From: Puniceicoccales bacterium
GTDB taxonomy: Bacteria; Verrucomicrobiota; Verrucomicrobiia; Opitutales; LL51
Assembly (NCBI GenBank): GCA_031290315.1
Contig: JAITNS010000080.1
Span: 1 to 8,326 of the forward strand
Direction: 5' to 3'
Length of the DNA: 8,326 nt
The position numbers and the translations under genes are program-made. A model generated the notes under the pieces. That model saw only the letters and a list, made by a program, of their open reading frames with translations, had not been told where the DNA came from and made no database searches. The stretch's first letter is position 1. The number at the start of each line of letters is the position of its first letter. Of the stretch, positions 1 to 5,753 are shown piece after piece.

Positions 1-142
1 ATATTAAAAAATTAAAAAATCTACCCTGTAAATAGTTTTATTTATTTTACGAAAACTTTTAAATTGATGACATAGCATATTTATTTCACGGTGTAATTTA
101 TCCTGGGTCACTCACAGTATTTTCCAATTATAATCAAAAAAC

Positions 143-179
143 ATATTTAGCAAAAAAAATAATAAATATTTAGCAAAAA
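143..179. repeat. Short AT-rich direct repeat
   Basis: ATATTTAGCAAAAA occurs at 143-156 and again at 166-179, spaced 23 bp start to start. It lies in an AT-rich stretch (1-221) where I see no gene on either strand. It could be a protein-binding repeat or simply low-complexity sequence that arose by slippage. No function can be assigned. Confidence 0.5.
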
Positions 180-221
180 TTTTTACTTAAAAAAAATTAA
201 GATAGGGTGATCAAAAAAGTA

Positions 222-250
222 TTGCAACTCCGCTTATATTTCAGCATATT
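222..250 (+). promoter_or_regulatory. Possible promoter of tRNA-Arg
   Basis: TTGCAA (222-227) and CATATT (245-250) are separated by 17 bp. Each matches the sigma-70 consensus at 4 of 6 positions. Transcription would begin near 257, a few bases before the mature tRNA 5' end at 263. The placement is sensible, but the hexamers are weak and the surrounding sequence is AT-rich, so chance matches are likely. Confidence 0.35.
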
Positions 251-262
251 AGGCACATCGGG

Positions 263-339
263 GCGCCTCTAGCTCAATTGGATAGAGCATCTGACTACGG
301 ATCAGAAGGTTGCAAGTTCGACTCCTGCGAGGCGCGCCA
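263..339 (+). tRNA. tRNA-Arg (anticodon ACG)
   Basis: A full cloverleaf can be drawn. The acceptor stem GCGCCTC (263-269) pairs with GAGGCGC (329-335), followed by discriminator G336 and an encoded CCA (337-339). The D stem is GCTC/GAGC. The anticodon stem TCTGA (290-294) pairs with TCAGA (302-306) around loop CTACGGA, which gives anticodon ACG at 297-299. ACG is normally edited to ICG by TadA and reads CGU, CGC and CGA. The T arm is GCAAG-TTCGACT-CCTGC, where A315 faces C325, a mismatch where family members usually have G-C. The rest is orthodox, so it is probably functional. No clear terminator hairpin follows, only T-rich sequence. Confidence 0.96.
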
Positions 340-417
340 AATAGATTTAGATTTTATTCTTTTTATTTTTTATCAATTGGCATAATTATCTTTTGGAATT
401 TTGAATAAGGTTTTTTT

Positions 418-1410
418 TCAGCTCTTTTTCCTCAGTTCTTCTAATTTTTTTGCAGATCCCTCCATGAGTTGCCGATATATATTCGGCTCTCCTTTTTGTG
501 CTTTTTGCCTTTCCTTACTCAACTGAACAAATACAGTATTCGCTTCTCCATGGTTAGCTTTTATTGCTTTCATAAATTCTTCGAGATTTCCCTCGGGGGA
601 CATTTTTGATTTTGCTCGAGTTTTAAATTCCTGTACGGCTTTTTGAAAATTTGCTGCCCTTAAGTTCTCTAGGAGCACTAAATATTCATTAAAATCGATA
701 TTGCGGTTTAAAACTCCCTCTACATCCGCCTGCTGGTATACAGTCTTATTGCCACTCTTATCTACTACTGTACGTTGCCCTTCGGATAAGTCTTTTTGTT
801 GTATCGTTGTTTGTAAATGTTTCAATCTGCTATACTGCTCTGCTTTTTCAGAGTCTAAACACATTGCGTATGTGTTTAGCAAGTCTATTGTCGAACTAAC
901 CTGCTTAGGGGATAAATCAATTTGAGGTCCTTTGTAGGTTGTAGGATCGTCATACTTTTCTATTAAGCTTCCTTCTATATCTTGCACGGTTTTGAAATTA
1001 CCTAAATCTGACCTATCTCTTCCTTCTCTTAATTTTTTGATATTTGCCAATGCAGGGATTTTTGGGGCTAGGTCTTCTATCATTTGTTTTTCATCTATTT
1101 TTCTAGCAAGTTGATTTTTTATTGTCTCTTTAATAGCGTTCATTTGCGCTTCAGTGATTGTACTTCCTTTTCTCCTATTTAAAGGAATTTTCACATCAAA
1201 ATTATCATTTTGCCCAGCATTAGCAGTCGTTCCAGGTTTGGTGGTTGTAATAGTTATCGGAAGAATATATGTAAATTTTCCATCTTTAATTCGTAAACAT
1301 TGATTTATTTCTTTGCTTGTGGAGCAGCTATCTTTTATTGCATTTTGAGCTAGCCGTTGTAAGCTAGCCGGATCTATAGAAAAATTACCCCCTCCTGTGA
1401 TTGCACTCAT
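418..1410 (-). CDS. Hypothetical protein, 330 aa, no recognised family
   Basis: I do not recognise this protein. It is hydrophilic and mostly helix-forming, rich in Lys, Glu, Gln and Asn. It has no signal peptide or membrane segment at its N-terminus (MSAITGGGNFSIDPASLQRL) and so looks cytosolic or, if secreted, would leave by a route without a Sec signal. Only three cysteines are seen (29, 38 and 187). The C-terminal part, about residues 285-330, is highly charged and could form a coiled coil. The start at 1410 is the only upstream ATG. It has no Shine-Dalgarno sequence, but a TACAAT hexamer (1420-1425, minus strand) ends 9 nt before it, so the message may have almost no leader. The long open frame with plausible composition supports a real gene. 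It faces away from the hairpin block at 1492-1807 and ends 78 bp from the tRNA. A lineage-specific effector or structural protein is possible but unproven. Confidence 0.72.
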   Translation of the reverse strand: MSAITGGGNFSIDPASLQRLAQNAIKDSCSTSKEINQCLRIKDGKFTYILPITITTTKPGTTANAGQNDNFDVKIPLNRRKGSTITEAQMNAIKETIKNQLARKIDEKQMIEDLAPKIPALANIKKLREGRDRSDLGNFKTVQDIEGSLIEKYDDPTTYKGPQIDLSPKQVSSTIDLLNTYAMCLDSEKAEQYSRLKHLQTTIQQKDLSEGQRTVVDKSGNKTVYQQADVEGVLNRNIDFNEYLVLLENLRAANFQKAVQEFKTRAKSKMSPEGNLEEFMKAIKANHGEANTVFVQLSKERQKAQKGEPNIYRQLMEGSAKKLEELRKKS

Positions 1411-1419
1411 AGTAAATAT

Positions 1420-1425
1420 ATTGTA
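1420..1425 (-). promoter_or_regulatory. Possible -10 box of the 330-aa protein gene
   Basis: Read on the minus strand, TACAAT (5 of 6 matches to TATAAT) lies 9 nt before the ATG at 1410. Transcription would start about 2-4 nt before the start codon. The expected -35 position falls in a T/A-rich run and shows no clear hexamer, so this is a weak call. Confidence 0.28.
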
Positions 1426-1491
1426 ATGCTTTTTTTAAAAAAAATAAATAAAAAAATAATTAATTCAGAGCCATAATGAAAGTCCGTAGAC

Positions 1492-1783
1492 CCATCCCCT
1501 GGAAATATATAAATAAGGGCTGCTCGCCCTTATGATCCTCGCCAGGAAACATTGTTTCCTGGACCTTGGGACTGCCCTGGAACACGTGCATTGCACGTGA
1601 TCCAGGGCGAACCACAATGCCCGGCCAGAGGATACTATCCCGGTCCTCCATTGCAATCCGGACGGCCCGGTATTGTGCTAGTAGCACAATACCGGGCCGG
1701 TACAAGGTCAAGGAGTCCATGACTCCTTGCAGGGTATGGGACGGAGTCCCATAAGAAGCAGCTCCAGGGGATCCATCCCCTGG
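1492..1783. repeat. Terminal direct repeats of the hairpin block (CCATCCCCTGG)
   Basis: The 11-mer CCATCCCCTGG occurs at 1492-1502 and again at 1773-1783, the right half of hairpin H. The left copy lacks the matching CCAGGGG arm and so stands as a half-hairpin at the left edge of the block. The left copy can also pair with 1764-1772, which would close most of the block into one large multibranched structure. The two copies may mark the limits of a mobile unit or a past recombination event. Confidence 0.6.
1663..1699. repeat. 37-bp near-perfect palindrome (hairpin E)
   Basis: Bases 1663-1680 are the exact reverse complement of 1682-1699, with a single central G at 1681. As a hairpin this gives a stem of about 16 bp closed by a short TAGTA-type loop. 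It is the longest and most stable dyad of the hairpin block. It is not followed by a T tract in either direction, which argues against a simple intrinsic terminator. Confidence 0.9.
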
Positions 1784-1813
1784 CGGGGTTTGGGGCAAAG
1801 CCCCAAATAATCT

Positions 1814-1849
1814 TAGGATAAAAGTTTGACGGCGACTGCTTTGATCCTA
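1814..1849 (+). other. Stem-loop overlapping the ffh promoter
   Basis: TAGGATAAAAG (1814-1824) pairs with CTTTGATCCTA (1839-1849) as 6+4 bp around one A/G mismatch, with a 14-base loop. It overlaps the -35 and -10 hexamers proposed for ffh. The dyad could therefore be an operator rather than an RNA structure. It is imperfect and may be coincidental. Confidence 0.35.
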
Positions 1850-1853
1850 TAAA
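1826..1853 (+). promoter_or_regulatory. Probable promoter of ffh giving a nearly leaderless mRNA
   Basis: TTGACG (1826-1831) and TATAAA (1848-1853) each match the sigma-70 consensus at 5 of 6 positions and are separated by 16 bp. The -10 box ends only 8 nt before the ffh ATG at 1862. Transcription is expected 6-8 nt after the -10, which would leave a leader of about 1-3 nt. This fits the absence of a Shine-Dalgarno sequence. Confidence 0.65.
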
Positions 1854-1861
1854 AGTTGGTC

Positions 1862-3181
1862 ATGTTTGAATCAATTACCGATAAAATCAGTAATATTTTT
1901 AAAAATTTGCGCGGGCTTGGAAAGATCTCGGAACATAATATCGCGGAAGCATTGGGCGAGATTCGTTCGGCATTACTGTCAGCAGATGTCAATTTTTCTG
2001 TGGTCAATAATTTTATTCAACGTGTAAAAGATCATTCCTTAGGGCAAGTCGTCATTCAAAATATTACACCCGAACAACAATTTATAAAAATTATTTTCGA
2101 TGAATTAGTAACACTCCTCGGTACCCAAACTCCTTCAGAACTCAGTACTAAACGACCACTTAAGATTTTGATGGTAGGTCTACATGGCTCTGGAAAAACT
2201 ACCTCGACCGCAAAACTCGCTCACTTTTTAAAAATTAAAGCAAAATTTTCGCGTCCCATAGCAATTGGTTGCGATATTTACCGCCCAGCAGCAATCGATC
2301 AACTCGAAATTTTATCAAAACAAATTAGCATGGAGTGTTATGTCGATCGTAATATTAAAAATGTACCAAAAATTGCTTCTCTTGGACTCGATTATGCTCA
2401 AAAAAATAATCACGATCTAATTCTGTTCGATACCGCAGGACGTCTGCAAATCGATGTACAATTAATTGATGAAATTAAAAATATTACTCAAGTAGTACAT
2501 CCTGACGAAGTACTCTTAGTAGCAGACGGCGCGCTGGGCCAAGAGGCAGCAAATGTTGCCAAAGAATTTCATAAAGCAGTTACATTAACCGGTATTATCC
2601 TTACAAAACTAGATGGCGATAGTCGCGCAGGCGCCGCATTATCAATGAAAGAAGTGACAGGCGTACCTATCCGCTATATGGGAATCGGCGAAAAAATTGA
2701 AGCCTTCGAAATCTTTCACCCCACGCGTATTGCTCAACGGATCCTAGGAATGGGCGACGTCGTATCCCTCGTCGAAAAAGCTCAAGAACAAGTCGACGAA
2801 AAACAAGCTAAAGAACTTGAAAAAAAACTGAAAAAAGGAAAATTTGATATGAACGATTTCCTTAATCAACTCCAATCTATCAAAAAAATGGGCCCAATGG
2901 AATCGCTCGTTAAACATTTTCCAGGTATGCATAATAGCCACCTTGGCCCAGAAACTAATGATAAAATTAAACATACGGAAGCAATTATCTACTCCATGAC
3001 CGCTAAAGAACGGACGAATCCGGGAATCATCGACGGCTCAAGACGCTTACGTATCGCAAAAGGCTCAGGCCTATCCGTTCAAGATGTTAATTCCTTATTA
3101 AAAAATTTCAAGCAAATGCAAGCAATGATGAAAAAAATGAAAAATTCCCGTATGAATCTAGCATCACTTTTAGGTTCCTAG
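1862..3181 (+). CDS. ffh: Signal recognition particle GTPase Ffh (SRP54)
   Basis: Ffh binds signal sequences emerging from the ribosome together with the 4.5S/SRP RNA. It docks with FtsY and delivers inner-membrane proteins to SecYEG/YidC. The 439 residues match the family length (about 450). The helical N domain (1 to about 95) is followed by the G domain: P-loop GLHGSGKT at 106-113, DIYRPAA at 138-144, DTAGR at 190-194 and TKLDGD at 248-253. The M domain follows from about 325, with methionine-rich helices and the RNA-binding helix-turn-helix region (GSGLSVQDVNSLL). The usual DAMTGQ loop reads DGALGQ here. I chose ATG 1862 (MFESITDKIS) because it matches the family start; a TTG two codons earlier would lie upstream of the predicted transcript start. 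yidD follows after 4 bp. SRP RNA is not in the window. Confidence 0.98.
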   Translation: MFESITDKISNIFKNLRGLGKISEHNIAEALGEIRSALLSADVNFSVVNNFIQRVKDHSLGQVVIQNITPEQQFIKIIFDELVTLLGTQTPSELSTKRPLKILMVGLHGSGKTTSTAKLAHFLKIKAKFSRPIAIGCDIYRPAAIDQLEILSKQISMECYVDRNIKNVPKIASLGLDYAQKNNHDLILFDTAGRLQIDVQLIDEIKNITQVVHPDEVLLVADGALGQEAANVAKEFHKAVTLTGIILTKLDGDSRAGAALSMKEVTGVPIRYMGIGEKIEAFEIFHPTRIAQRILGMGDVVSLVEKAQEQVDEKQAKELEKKLKKGKFDMNDFLNQLQSIKKMGPMESLVKHFPGMHNSHLGPETNDKIKHTEAIIYSMTAKERTNPGIIDGSRRLRIAKGSGLSVQDVNSLLKNFKQMQAMMKKMKNSRMNLASLLGS

Positions 3182-3185
3182 TACC

Positions 3186-3410
3186 ATGAAGATCGTCACT
3201 ACATTGCTCATTTTCCCAATTCGTATCTACAAATTATTTTTATCCCCTTTGAAGATAGTATTATTTGGGCCCTATTGCCGCTGTCGATTTTCTCCAACTT
3301 GCTCACAATTCGCGATTCGTGTCATAAAAAAATATTCCTTCTTTAAAGCCTTATATTTCATTATTCTTCGATTAGCCAGATGCCACCCTTTCTATGGAAA
3401 ACATCGATGA
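3186..3410 (+). CDS. yidD: Membrane protein insertion efficiency factor YidD
   Basis: This is a small membrane-associated protein that supports YidC-dependent insertion of inner-membrane proteins. It is 74 residues long with the hallmark core: an amphipathic/hydrophobic N-terminus (IFPIRIYKLFLSPL), then the cysteine cluster CRCRFSPTCSQFA at 31-43, and RLARCHPF near the end. The cysteines are at 31, 33, 39 and 66. The C-terminus stops at GKHR soon after RCHP, so the Gly/Asp-Pro-rich tail seen in many homologues is missing. The ATG is 4 bp after the ffh stop and has no Shine-Dalgarno sequence, so translation is probably coupled to ffh. yidD is commonly found beside rnpA and yidC. Its place directly behind ffh is less common but links two steps of membrane protein biogenesis. 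Confidence 0.93.
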   Translation: MKIVTTLLIFPIRIYKLFLSPLKIVLFGPYCRCRFSPTCSQFAIRVIKKYSFFKALYFIILRLARCHPFYGKHR

Positions 3411-3480
3411 AAAATATTTCATTTGCTTAATAATTTTTATACTGGAAACGAAAATAATGTTACCTTATATGAAAATGCGC

Positions 3481-3509
3481 TTGCCGTAGACGACAAAATT
3501 TACTCTATT
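3481..3509 (+). promoter_or_regulatory. Possible internal promoter before uppS
   Basis: TTGCCG (3481-3486) and TCTATT (3504-3509) are 17 bp apart, each with 4 of 6 consensus matches. The -10 ends 8 nt before the uppS ATG, the same geometry as at ffh. The 107-bp gap between yidD and uppS makes an internal promoter reasonable, but the hexamers are weak. Confidence 0.27.
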
Positions 3510-3517
3510 GAAAAAGT

Positions 3518-4201
3518 ATGTTGGAAGGAAATCCAGTCCATGTTGCGATTATTATGGATGGTAATCGGCGTTGGGCAAAAAAAAATCATTTACCGACATT
3601 TTTTGGTTACCGGCGTGGCATACATACGGTTAGCGAAAGCATCCAAGCAGCTCTCAAAAATAATATTAATTATCTCACTCTATTTGCTTTCTCTACGGAA
3701 AATTGGAAACGCCCACAATATGAAGTTACTTACCTCATGGGTCTCTTTTTGCGCTCAATCGAACATTACAGTACGCTTTTAATGAAAGAAAATATTTGCG
3801 TTCATTGTATCGGCGATTTGAATAAACTTGATGAAATTCTTTTTAAAAAAATTACATCCCTCCAAGAAAAAACAAAACATAATAGGCGATTATTTTTGAC
3901 AATCGCAATCAATTATGGTAGCTACGATGAACTCGTACGCGCTATTTCAAAAATTCCTACAAGCAAGCTTAATAATTATTCTTGGGAAATGATTCGACAA
4001 TACCTCGATACACGCAATTTACCGGATGTAGATATTTTTATCCGGACCTCGGGAGAACAACGGCTGAGCAATTTTCTTCTCCTGCAATCCGCATATGCCG
4101 AATTATTTTTCGTCAAAAAATTTTGGCCTGAATTTACACAACAAGATTTTGAAACAATTTTAGAGGAATATCAATTAAGGGGGAGAAGTTTTGGTCGATA
4201 A
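3518..4201 (+). CDS. uppS: Undecaprenyl diphosphate synthase (cis-prenyltransferase)
   Basis: The enzyme condenses farnesyl diphosphate with isopentenyl diphosphates in cis to make undecaprenyl diphosphate, the lipid carrier for peptidoglycan and surface glycans. The 227 residues carry the family motifs: HVAIIMDGNRRWAKK with the catalytic Asp at 14, FAFSTENWKRP around 56-66, INYGSYDELV at 131-140, and IRTSGEQRLSNFLL at 175-188. The usual FLLWQ reads FLLLQ. Start at ATG 3518 is forced by an in-frame TGA at 3509-3511. The N-terminus is therefore short, with only seven residues before HVAIIMDG. No Shine-Dalgarno sequence is visible. cdsA begins 3 bp after the stop, the widespread uppS-cdsA pairing. 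Confidence 0.97.
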   Translation: MLEGNPVHVAIIMDGNRRWAKKNHLPTFFGYRRGIHTVSESIQAALKNNINYLTLFAFSTENWKRPQYEVTYLMGLFLRSIEHYSTLLMKENICVHCIGDLNKLDEILFKKITSLQEKTKHNRRLFLTIAINYGSYDELVRAISKIPTSKLNNYSWEMIRQYLDTRNLPDVDIFIRTSGEQRLSNFLLLQSAYAELFFVKKFWPEFTQQDFETILEEYQLRGRSFGR

Positions 4202-4204
4202 TTA

Positions 4205-5050
4205 ATGAAAGCGAGAATATTTAGTACTATTATTTTGTGGGCATTAGTCGCATCACTTTTAAGCGCGAAAGGGATAGTGGGTGGATTTTTTTTACTAATT
4301 ATCGCTTCCACCTATACTCAACTCGAACTTTATCAATTAATGGAGAAAAGTGGCTGGAAACCATTTAAAGTAAGCGCCACAATTTTAGGAATCTTAATGT
4401 TATATGGCTGTTTATTTTTGAGGGAAGGCATTACAGATTTCAGTTATATTTTAATTTTTTTAGCATTATCGATCATCATATTTTCGATTCCTGTGATCCT
4501 TTCAGACAAACCAGAACAATTAAAGACAGTATTTTTACCAACTATTTTCGGAATGGTTTATGTTCCAACGATGCTTTCTTTCCCTATATTATTTATAAAC
4601 AAACTCTCAATCTTCACCGAGACAACCTTACCACTATTACTCGTTTTATGGATCATCGTTGTCGTAAAATTTAGCGATGTTGGAGGATTACTTTTTGGAC
4701 ATAGTTTTGGGAAACATAAAATAGTACCTCACTTTAGTCCAAAAAAAACCTATGAAGGACTAATCGGATCTATTATTTTTTCGATTTTATCGGGCCATAT
4801 CTTCGCTTCTTGTTGTGGAAATTATTGGCCATCGAAATTTACAAAACTTTCAATTGGAATCCTATCGACATTGCTCGCAATCGTCTCCCTTATTTCCGAT
4901 CTAATCGAATCGGGCTTCAAACGTCTTGCGAATGAAAAAGATTCGGGTACGTCAATACCCGGTATAGGAGGTGTATTCGACCTCACCGATAGCCTCATTC
5001 TTACGCTCCCATTAGGTATTATTATTATTAAAGAATTTATTCTTAATTAA
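4205..5050 (+). CDS. cdsA: Phosphatidate cytidylyltransferase (CDP-diglyceride synthase)
   Basis: This integral membrane enzyme converts phosphatidic acid and CTP to CDP-diacylglycerol, precursor of the bacterial phospholipids. It is 281 residues with about eight hydrophobic segments (roughly 7-37, 56-72, 80-99, 107-131, 141-156, 187-203, 215-233 and 262-278). The middle holds KFSDVGGLLFG and FGKHKIVPHFSPKKTYEG. The C-terminal signature runs from SDLIESGFKR through KDSGTSIPGIGG to DLTDSL (231-264). It keeps the acidic residues D260 and D263 (approximate numbering). It replaces the common PGHGG..DR..D with PGIGGVFDLTD, losing the His and Arg. I associate this form with Chlamydia/Verrucomicrobia-type enzymes, not with a dead enzyme. 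It is 3 bp behind uppS and 9 bp before rsmI, and so is co-transcribed. Confidence 0.95.
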   Translation: MKARIFSTIILWALVASLLSAKGIVGGFFLLIIASTYTQLELYQLMEKSGWKPFKVSATILGILMLYGCLFLREGITDFSYILIFLALSIIIFSIPVILSDKPEQLKTVFLPTIFGMVYVPTMLSFPILFINKLSIFTETTLPLLLVLWIIVVVKFSDVGGLLFGHSFGKHKIVPHFSPKKTYEGLIGSIIFSILSGHIFASCCGNYWPSKFTKLSIGILSTLLAIVSLISDLIESGFKRLANEKDSGTSIPGIGGVFDLTDSLILTLPLGIIIIKEFILN

Positions 5051-5059
5051 CAAACACCC

Positions 5060-5749
5060 ATGGATAAAGGGAAATTATTTGTCGTTGCAACGCCGATCGG
5101 GAATTTAGGCGACATAGCTTTCCGAGCCATTGAAACCCTTAAACAATGTTCCATCATTGCCTGTGAAGATAGGCGAGTTTCGGCAAATTTATTGAAAAAA
5201 TTTACTATCGAAGCGAAATTAATTCCCTATCATGAACAAAATGAATTATTTCAAGTAACTTTTTTATTAGGACAGCTATTGGAAGGAAAAAATATAGCTG
5301 TAATTTGTGATGCCGGAACACCTACGATTAGCGATCCGGGATTTCGTATTGTCCGTGAATGTAAAAAAAATGATATCGATGTCATTCCGATTCCCGGCCC
5401 CAATGCTGCCATAACAGCGCTATCCGCTTCTGGACTTCCAACTAATCGTTTTCTTTTTCTCGGATTTCCGGGACATAAAGAAAGTGAGCGCGTTAAAATT
5501 TTAGAACAATATAAGCACTTCGAAGCGACATTGATCTTCTATGAATCTTGCTATCGCGTCGAAAAATTTCTTAATAATATTTTTAACATTTATGGCCCTG
5601 ACCGTATAGTTTCGGTTAGCAAAGAATTGACTAAAATACATGAAACAATTTTGACGGCATCGGTCGTAGAAATTCTAAAAAGAATTAAAAACCTGACGAT
5701 AAAAGGGGAATTCGTGGTTTTGATCGCTTCACAAAATTATATTTTATAA
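5060..5749 (+). CDS. rsmI: 16S rRNA (cytidine1402-2'-O)-methyltransferase RsmI, short form
   Basis: RsmI uses S-adenosylmethionine to 2'-O-methylate C1402 in the ribosomal P site, fine-tuning start-codon selection and fidelity. The tetrapyrrole-methylase fold is complete: ATPIGNLGDI at 10-19, CEDRRV at 35-40, CDAGTPTISDPGF at 83-95, IPGPNAAITAL at 111-121, GLPTNRFLFLGF at 125-136, YESCYRV at 161-167, SKELTKIHET at 187-196 and KGEFVVLI near 215-222. Two conserved spots differ from the usual wording (CEDRR for EDTR, YESCYR for YESPHR). At 229 residues it lacks the C-terminal helical domain of the roughly 286-residue E. coli enzyme. It starts 9 bp after cdsA without a Shine-Dalgarno sequence and converges with the ABC ATPase gene (4 nt between stops), with no terminator hairpin visible. 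Confidence 0.95.
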   Translation: MDKGKLFVVATPIGNLGDIAFRAIETLKQCSIIACEDRRVSANLLKKFTIEAKLIPYHEQNELFQVTFLLGQLLEGKNIAVICDAGTPTISDPGFRIVRECKKNDIDVIPIPGPNAAITALSASGLPTNRFLFLGFPGHKESERVKILEQYKHFEATLIFYESCYRVEKFLNNIFNIYGPDRIVSVSKELTKIHETILTASVVEILKRIKNLTIKGEFVVLIASQNYIL

Positions 5750-5753
5750 ACAA

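Larger units (their letters stand above)
1492..1807. repeat. GC-rich array of consecutive hairpins, non-coding
   Basis: This block is about 58% GC (hand count over 1541-1800) in an otherwise AT-rich intergenic gap. It folds into successive inverted repeats. A is 1513-1520/1526-1533 (8 bp). B is 1542-1550/1554-1562 (9 bp, loop ATT). C is 1574-1581/1601-1608 plus 1583-1589/1593-1599 (8+7 bp with one mismatch, loop ATT). D is 1628-1632/1644-1648 (5 bp, weak). E is 1663-1680/1682-1699. F is 1709-1717/1721-1729 (9 bp, loop CAT). G is 1735-1742/1746-1753 (8 bp, loop GGA). H is 1764-1772/1775-1783. I is 1789-1796/1800-1807 (8 bp, loop AAA). The stem sequences differ from one another, so this is not a simple repeat array. 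It could be a palindromic mobile element, a structured RNA, or a DNA-structure site. Both strands fold equally well and no obvious promoter drives it. Similar GC-rich dyads scattered in AT-rich genomes are known in principle (palindromic elements of Rickettsia, GC clusters of mitochondria), but I cannot assign it to any named family. Confidence 0.85.

Noticed and set aside
263..417. tRNA-associated attachment site of an integrated element
   Set aside because: No duplicate of the tRNA 3' end is found in the window and no integrase is present.
1566..1754. 62-codon open frame on the plus strand within the hairpin block
   Set aside because: Same reason: absence of stops in GC-rich inverted repeats, no ribosome site and no recognisable product.
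1460..1798. 112-codon open frame on the minus strand spanning the hairpin block
   Set aside because: It begins with TTG, has no ribosome site and follows the palindromes exactly. GC-rich palindromic DNA lacks stops by chance, and the product resembles no protein I know.
1492..1807. CRISPR array or integron attC array
   Set aside because: There is no constant repeat separated by equal spacers, stem sequences differ from one hairpin to the next, and no cas or integrase gene is present.
1664..1807. Intrinsic terminators for the flanking genes
   Set aside because: Strong hairpins are present but none is followed by a T tract, and the flanking genes both start, not end, at this gap.
1856..1861. 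TTG at 1856 as the start of ffh
   Set aside because: ATG 1862 matches the family N-terminus (MFESITDK), and the predicted transcript starts at about 1859-1861, downstream of the TTG.
2744..2974. 76-codon minus-strand frame inside ffh
   Set aside because: It is the complement of the Lys-rich M-domain region, giving a Phe-rich translation typical of a shadow frame.
3423..3782. 119-codon plus-strand frame overlapping uppS
   Set aside because: Most of it is uppS read in another frame; the UppS motifs are unambiguous in the 3518 frame, and the non-overlapping first part has no recognisable content.
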